A stretch of 10,771 nucleotides of DNA, from assembly GCA_030638765.1 (NCBI GenBank), contig DAOWDZ010000147.1, positions 1 to 10,771 on the forward strand. The letters are read 5' to 3'. The stretch comes from Desulfocapsa sp. Its GTDB lineage: Bacteria; Desulfobacterota; Desulfobulbia; Desulfobulbales; Desulfocapsaceae. The notes under the pieces are model-generated. The model saw nothing but the letters and a program-made list of their open reading frames with translations. It was not told the origin of the DNA and searched no databases. The position numbers were made by a program, and so were the translations under genes. Positions within the stretch are counted from its first letter, which is position 1; every line of letters begins with the position of its first letter. This document shows positions 6,623-10,771 of this stretch, one piece after another.

Positions 6623-9292
6623 CTAAGAAAAAGTATGTACAATAAACTTTTCTTCATCCTTTTTGCTTTCGAGCAGCCCGTCCATCCGGGCATCTCGAAG
6701 TGCGGTGAACATCTTTTTGAACTCCTTTCCCGGCGTGTAGCCAAGTTCTTTCAAGTCTGTACCATTCAGTAGAGGTTGGGTGTTGCGAAGTGTGGAGACA
6801 TAGAGCGATATTGCCTTTTTGATTTCTTTTTTTCTGGCAATGGCCATCAAATAGAGCAAACCATTGTTTGAAAGAGGTTCCAGCATCTTGCTGACCTCGC
6901 TGTTTTTTTCCGGAATCCGGCGGTACAGCTTATTAGCAAGCTCATCGGCTGTCACTTTCTGTGTGATTAATACCTGGCAAATTGAACTTTGAACTTGAAA
7001 CCGATCGCAAAATGTTTCGATCTGTTTAGGGCGCGACCTGGCCATTATGGCAAGAAGGTACACACGCCAGGGTTCTATGGGATTGTCAAGATAGAGAAGG
7101 TGGAACCAGGAAAGAGCCTGCTGTGCCTGTCTCAGGATGTGCATAAAACGACGGTCAGTTTTGAGATTAGGTAAAAGATCGGGCCAGAGAAATTGAAATA
7201 ATTCAAATTCTGCCATTCGCTTGATTGCAGGGATCGGGTTTTCTTCTGCGAAGATCTGCTGAAGTTCTGAAAATAATCGTGGATTGGTTGTCTGGCCAAA
7301 GAGATTCATCTTCACAGCACCACGGATTAGTCGTTCTGTATGCTTGGCAATTTTGAAATCCATCCGTTTTTCAAAGCGAATGGCCCGTAGAATTCGACTG
7401 GGATCTTCTACAAAACTGAGGTTGTGCAAAACCTTTATAAGCTTATCTTTAAGGTCGATCTGACAGTTGAAAAAGTCGATTAGTGTACCAAATTGTGCAG
7501 GGTTTAATTGCAGTGCCATGGCGTTAATAGTGAAATCCCGCCGGTATAGATCAAGTTTTATGGATGAGAGTTCAACGGTTGGCAGAGCGGCCGGGTATTC
7601 GTAATATTCAAGTCGTGCTGTGGCCACATCAATCTTAAATCCATCGGGCAGGGTTATGTTGGCGGTGATGAATCGATCGTGTGTCCGTACCCGACCTCCC
7701 AGTTTTTGTACAAGGTGTTTTGCAAAAATAATTCCATCGCCTTCAACCACAATGTCAAGGTCGAGATTCTTCTGTTTCTGGAGAAGATCTCGTACGAATC
7801 CACCAACGGCATAGGCTTTAAAGCCTGACTCTTCGGCCACTTCTCCAATGGTTTTCAGGAGTATAACAAGGTCACGATTCAAAACTTCGCTTATATTCTG
7901 GAGAACGTTTCTGTTCTTTTCGCGTACGGTTTCATCTTCGCGACCAAGATCCTGAGGCAGGTGACCCGGGTCGTTGATCAGCATATTGAGGAGGTCGGTT
8001 CTTGTGATTACTCCTTCAAGTTTCTGCTCGTGTATAATGGGAATGAGGCGCTGTCTCTGTTCGATGATCAACTCTTCAATATCAGCCAGTGTTGCGCTAA
8101 GTGGCAGAACTTCAATATCTGTTGTCATGTAATCACTCACCGGGAATGAACCAAGGTTGTGATGGATGGCTTTCTCAATGATCCTGCGTGAGATTGTGCC
8201 GATGATTTTTGCAGGGAGTGGCTGTGTTGCTGGGTTTTCCTCGTCGGAGTTGCTGAGAACCGGCAGCACTGTAATGTTGTATCGGGTAAGAAGCATGTTT
8301 GCTTCAAGGATTGAAGTGGTTGCAGGAATGGAGATCACAGGCTGGGAGAGCATTTCCCGGGCAATGGGGAAGGGTTTAATGTGCCTGTGCAGGCTGCGGA
8401 TGAGTTTTTCCTGGGCTTCGATCAGGGTCATGTCGCGAACGGTGGCGGACGCTGCTGAAGGATGTCCTCCGCCATTGAAATCTCGTGCAATGGTGGCAGT
8501 ATTGATTTCAGGGATACGGGATCGTGCAATGAGGTAAATACGGCCCTCCATGCAGACCAGCGCAAAGAGACATTCAAGGTTTTCCATCACCATAAAACGA
8601 CGCACAATAAGAGAAAAGTCATCTTCATAATGTGACAGTGTGAGGTTGGTGACTACGATCTCAATGCCTGAAATTATATAACTTTTTGCTGTTTTAGTGA
8701 GTTCATGTATCAGGTTGACCTGGCGCGATGTCAGGTCGTAGGAGAGGGATTGTGAGACGGTGTCAAGTTGCGCACCTTTTTCAAGTAACCAGGCGACTGC
8801 GAACAGGTCGTCTGGGGTGGTGGTCAGGTGAGTAAGAGACCCGGTGTCTTCATAGATACCAAGGCTGAAAATAGTGGCTTCGTTTTTGCTTATGGAGATG
8901 TTTTTCTTTCTCAGTATTTTGCAGATGACTGTTACAGTGGCACCAACCGGGGTTATTACTTCAATGCTTCCGTTTAAATCGTTTTCGGTGTCTGGGTGAT
9001 GATCGTACAGGTGGAGTTGTATTCCAGGGTTGTCAAGGCATCTGGCGAAATCACCAATGCGTGCCTTTTGTCTGGTGTCTACAATAATGAGGGTGTCAAT
9101 CCGGGATAATTCAATGTTTTTGAGTTTGGCAAAGTCGTATTGAGAAGAGAGTGACTCAGAAATGAAACGACGAACATTTTTTTCCTGGGATCCGGAAAAG
9201 GCCATGATGGCATCGGGGTAGAGTTTCTGAACTGCTATCATCGAGGCAAGGCCGTCAAAGTCAGCATTCATATGGGTGGTAATGACCTTCAT
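6623..9292 (-). CDS. DHH-phosphoesterase / CBS-pair / tRNA nucleotidyltransferase (A-adding or CCA-adding) fusion
   Basis: An 889-residue, three-part protein. Residues 1-~310 are a DHH-type phosphoesterase with metal ligands in place (His7, Asp11, Asp13, Asp72, Asp97-His98-His99, Asp149) and the DHHA1 loop GGGHPSAA (274-281). Two CBS domains follow (about 312-375 and 384-440). Residues ~470-890 are a class II nucleotidyltransferase: GGFVRD (497-502), catalytic Asp511/Asp513 in DLDIVVEG, RRDFTINAMAL (584-594) and EDPSRILRAIRF (629-640), then the helical RNA-binding part. The same architecture occurs in the Aquifex A-adding enzyme, which adds only the final A of CCA; the A-only or full CCA specificity here cannot be read by eye. 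CBS domains suggest control by adenosine nucleotides. The ATG at 9292 has GGTGGA about 10 nt upstream and lies 40 nt after the recombinase stop, so the two are probably co-transcribed. Confidence 0.92.
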   Translation of the reverse strand: MKVITTHMNADFDGLASMIAVQKLYPDAIMAFSGSQEKNVRRFISESLSSQYDFAKLKNIELSRIDTLIIVDTRQKARIGDFARCLDNPGIQLHLYDHHPDTENDLNGSIEVITPVGATVTVICKILRKKNISISKNEATIFSLGIYEDTGSLTHLTTTPDDLFAVAWLLEKGAQLDTVSQSLSYDLTSRQVNLIHELTKTAKSYIISGIEIVVTNLTLSHYEDDFSLIVRRFMVMENLECLFALVCMEGRIYLIARSRIPEINTATIARDFNGGGHPSAASATVRDMTLIEAQEKLIRSLHRHIKPFPIAREMLSQPVISIPATTSILEANMLLTRYNITVLPVLSNSDEENPATQPLPAKIIGTISRRIIEKAIHHNLGSFPVSDYMTTDIEVLPLSATLADIEELIIEQRQRLIPIIHEQKLEGVITRTDLLNMLINDPGHLPQDLGREDETVREKNRNVLQNISEVLNRDLVILLKTIGEVAEESGFKAYAVGGFVRDLLQKQKNLDLDIVVEGDGIIFAKHLVQKLGGRVRTHDRFITANITLPDGFKIDVATARLEYYEYPAALPTVELSSIKLDLYRRDFTINAMALQLNPAQFGTLIDFFNCQIDLKDKLIKVLHNLSFVEDPSRILRAIRFEKRMDFKIAKHTERLIRGAVKMNLFGQTTNPRLFSELQQIFAEENPIPAIKRMAEFELFQFLWPDLLPNLKTDRRFMHILRQAQQALSWFHLLYLDNPIEPWRVYLLAIMARSRPKQIETFCDRFQVQSSICQVLITQKVTADELANKLYRRIPEKNSEVSKMLEPLSNNGLLYLMAIARKKEIKKAISLYVSTLRNTQPLLNGTDLKELGYTPGKEFKKMFTALRDARMDGLLESKKDEEKFIVHTFS

Positions 9293-9332
9293 GCTTTACT
9301 ATCCACCATCCGTTATCCGCTGTCAACCATCC

Positions 9333-10244
9333 TCAGCCGCGAGGATGAAACTTCTGGTGAATGGCTTTGAGCCTTCCTTCGTCCACATGGGTGTAGATCT
9401 GGGTGGTGGTGATGTCTGAATGGCCAAGCATTATCTGTACAGAGCGAAGGTCAGCACCATGTGATAACAGGTGAGTGGCAAAGGAGTGGCGGAGACTGTG
9501 TGGTGAAACTTCCTGCCTGATTCCTGCTGCACGAGCAGCTTCTTTGATGATTTGCCAAAATCGTAATCGTGTCATTCCTTTGCCGCGGTTTGTGACAAAG
9601 AGGATGTTGCAGCGTTTACCTTTTAAAATAAGAGGGCGGGAAGAGTCGAGGTAGGCCTCAATGGCCTCTTTTGCCGGAATGCCAAATGGTATGAGCCGTT
9701 CTTTTTCACCTTTACCAAGGACTCGTACAAAACCGGAAGAGGTATTGCAACTGCTGATTGGCAAGGTGACCAGTTCGGTTACTCTTAGTCCTGTGGAGTA
9801 CAGGAGCTGCAGCATGGTATAGTTGCGTTGCAGTAATGGGGTGGACATAGGTGGGGGAGTTAGTAAGCGGTTTACCTGTTCAATGGATAAGCCTTTGGGC
9901 AGACTTTGGCCGCTTTTGGGGTTGCTGATGTTGGTGAAGGGATTACCGGGAACTAGATTTCTGGCGTGAAGATAAGAAAAGAAACGTTTTAAAGCAGAAA
10001 TTCTTCTGGCATTGCTGCGGTGTGAAATTTTTCTGTTTCGGCACTGCTCGAGGAATGCGTGAATGGTTCTGTTGGTGATTTGCTGGAGAGATTTTTTTTT
10101 CGTTACCAGAAAGAGAAGAAAAAAATGAATATCTGCATCGTATGCTTTTACAGTATTTTCTGCATAGCGTTTCTCGGTGATTAAATAATGGAGAAAAAGC
10201 TCTTTGGCAGAAACAAACTCTTGTGGGAGGGGTTTTCTGGCGAT
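9333..10244 (-). CDS. xerD: XerD-type tyrosine recombinase, start codon unresolved
   Basis: A full-length Xer recombinase (about 300 residues; E. coli XerD has 298) that resolves chromosome dimers at dif. The N-terminal SAM-like domain is readable in frame well upstream of the first ATG at 9848: '[16 protein letters not shown]', '[19 protein letters not shown]', '[13 protein letters not shown]'. Counting from that ATG, the catalytic set is complete: Arg22 (GLRVTEL), the Lys of GKGEKER, His117 and Arg120 ([14 protein letters not shown]), His143 (LGHSD) and Tyr152 (TQIYTH). Between the upstream in-frame stop (TAA, 10301-10299) and the conserved core there is no ATG, GTG or TTG. I therefore set the 5' end at an ATC (10244), about where the family starts; CTG codons at 10295 and 10292 are alternatives. 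A start at 9848 would remove the DNA-clamp domain. The frame also begins just past the rpsU terminator. Confidence 0.85.
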   Translation of the reverse strand: MARKPLPQEFVSAKELFLHYLITEKRYAENTVKAYDADIHFFLLFLVTKKKSLQQITNRTIHAFLEQCRNRKISHRSNARRISALKRFFSYLHARNLVPGNPFTNISNPKSGQSLPKGLSIEQVNRLLTPPPMSTPLLQRNYTMLQLLYSTGLRVTELVTLPISSCNTSSGFVRVLGKGEKERLIPFGIPAKEAIEAYLDSSRPLILKGKRCNILFVTNRGKGMTRLRFWQIIKEAARAAGIRQEVSPHSLRHSFATHLLSHGADLRSVQIMLGHSDITTTQIYTHVDEGRLKAIHQKFHPRG

Positions 10245-10254
10245 GGTAGAGTTG

Positions 10255-10300
10255 GATGAAAAAGAGAAAACGCCCGTTGCATTACTATGCAGCAGGCGTT
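10255..10300 (-). terminator. Intrinsic terminator after rpsU
   Basis: Outer arms AACGCC (10269-10274) and GGCGTT (10295-10300) and inner arms TGCAT (10278-10282) and ATGCA (10287-10291, loop TACT) form a nearly continuous hairpin. On the minus strand it is followed by a T-rich stretch (TTTTCTCTTTTTC, 10270-10258). It lies 24 nt past the final rpsU stop and just before the xerD frame, so xerD expression needs readthrough or its own promoter. Confidence 0.85.
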
Positions 10301-10324
10301 AGTGAAAACAATTCTGGTCTGGTC

Positions 10325-10516
10325 TCAGCCGCGTCTGATACGGTTAAACTTGCGGAGTTTACGACGGGCTCTAGCTTGATAGGGACGTATTGTAACTCTA
10401 TATTAGACTGAGGGCGCACGACGTTTTAGCGCTCTTTTGATTCCATCAATCTGCAGTTTCTTTTTCAGCTGCCTGATGGCATACTCAAGATCTCCACGAA
10501 CTTCAACTTCTATCAT
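10325..10516 (-). pseudogene. rpsU: 30S ribosomal protein S21 gene with an in-frame TAA at codon 38
   Basis: The ATG at 10516 has GGAG (10526-10523) 6 nt upstream and a strong promoter and leader. The first 37 codons give an S21 N-terminus: MIEVEVRGDLEYAIRQL, then KKKLQIDGIKRALKRR. Codon 38 is TAA (10405-10403). The same frame then runs 25 more codons, ending 'QARARRKLRKFNRIRRG' and TGA at 10327-10325, a typical basic S21 tail. The total of 63 codons is the normal length. However, the ~14 residues around the stop (APSV-stop-YRVTIRPYQ) lack the usual Phe-Tyr-Glu-Lys-Pro type motif that follows the Arg-Arg in S21, and neither other frame restores it. S21 sits near the anti-Shine-Dalgarno end of 16S rRNA and helps initiation. 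Options are a dead paralogue, a shortened 37-residue protein, readthrough, or sequence error. Confidence 0.75.
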
Positions 10517-10532
10517 TTGGGGCTCCGTTATC

Positions 10533-10565
10533 AACAATATTTACGAGAAATCCGGAAATATTGTT
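10533..10565 (-). promoter_or_regulatory. Leader hairpin upstream of rpsU
   Basis: AACAATATTT (10533-10542) and AAATATTGTT (10556-10565) form a perfect 10-bp inverted repeat with a 13-nt loop. It lies within the rpsU 5' leader and ends 6 nt before the GGAG ribosome binding site. The position suggests control of translation or mRNA stability; a DNA-binding protein site is the alternative. Confidence 0.65.
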
Positions 10566-10611
10566 CCAGATTTTCATTACAATTACAAAAAGTCACGACA
10601 GTAATCCTCCA

Positions 10612-10640
10612 TATATAAGAAATACTTTTACGTCTGTCAA
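10612..10640 (-). promoter_or_regulatory. Strong sigma70-type promoter for rpsU
   Basis: On the minus strand a perfect TTGACA (10640-10635), 17-nt spacer and TATATA (10617-10612) predict a start near 10605 and a leader of about 90 nt before the ATG at 10516. It is the best promoter in the window. Confidence 0.8.
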
Positions 10641-10679
10641 TGGATTTTTCAAGGGGAGGTTGAGGTGTCGTGTGGGGCT

Positions 10680-10771
10680 TTAAGCAGGGAAGATTTTTCC
10701 AGGATTCATAATGTTGTTTTTATCAAACATCTGCTTGAGCTGCTGCATCACCTGTATGCTGGTTTTATCCA
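10680..10771 (-). CDS. FAD-linked oxidase (GlcD-like), last ~30 codons
   Basis: Minus-strand codons from the window edge to the TAA at 10682-10680. They encode 'QVMQQLKQMFDKNNIMNPGKIFPA', split here as QVMQQLKQMFDK and NNIMNPGKIFPA, the hallmark C-terminus of the glycolate oxidase GlcD / D-lactate dehydrogenase family of FAD-binding oxidases. The rest of the gene lies outside the window, so substrate and length cannot be judged. No clear intrinsic terminator is visible between its stop and the rpsU promoter. Confidence 0.85.
   Translation of the reverse strand, partial: DKTSIQVMQQLKQMFDKNNIMNPGKIFPA

Noticed and set aside
9333..9848. XerD as a short 171-residue protein starting at the ATG at 9848
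   Set aside because: The conserved N-terminal Xer domain is readable in the same frame upstream, so this Met is internal.
10092..10100. Nine-base T run as a frameshift site in xerD
   Set aside because: The xerD-like protein reads correctly on both sides in one frame (three Lys codons), so no shift is needed.
10403..10405. TAA in rpsU as a recoded sense codon (alternative genetic code)
   Set aside because: Other genes in the window use TAA as their normal stop (ydbH-like, ydbL, znuA), so global reassignment is excluded.

Overview
The window reads as chromosomal DNA of a Gram-negative bacterium, most likely a Desulfobacterota (Desulfobulbales-like) lineage. Three things point that way: an YdbH/YnbE/YdbL outer-envelope set; a very large DHH-CBS-tRNA nucleotidyltransferase fusion, of the kind known from deep-branching bacteria and deltaproteobacteria; and moderate GC content. 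The lineage is inferred from gene content only. I see no mobile element, CRISPR array, tRNA or rRNA.

Left part, plus strand (1-1979): the 3' part of an ydbH-like gene, then ynbE (lipoprotein) and ydbL. These encode the inner-membrane protein, outer-membrane lipoprotein and periplasmic helper of an AsmA-like envelope bridge for phospholipid transport. A strong bidirectional hairpin terminator (about 2008-2041) closes the operon and also serves the convergent gene for a site-2-protease-like M50 membrane metalloprotease (2073-2702, minus).

Middle (2718-6557): a possible 56-codon ORF (2774-2944, plus), then a duplicated Gate-domain membrane protein (2996-3922, minus). The latter is divergent from a compact znuA-znuC-znuB type zinc/manganese ABC importer (4065-6557, plus) whose cistrons overlap by 1 and 8 nt. 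Both halves of the Gate protein carry a Cys-His...Glu motif, and its position back to back with a metal importer makes a metal-related role worth testing.

Right part, minus strand (6623-10771): the 889-residue DHH/CBS/poly(A)-polymerase-head fusion lies 40 nt downstream of a xerD-type tyrosine recombinase. Further upstream are the gene for ribosomal protein S21 (rpsU), with its own strong promoter, leader hairpin and terminator, and the last codons of a FAD-linked oxidase.

Two oddities fall next to each other. The rpsU reading frame is interrupted by an in-frame TAA, with a recognisable S21-like basic tail continuing in the same frame. The xerD frame is intact through its whole N-terminal domain but has no ATG, GTG or TTG start. 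These are the points most worth checking, either as sequence errors or as real biology.
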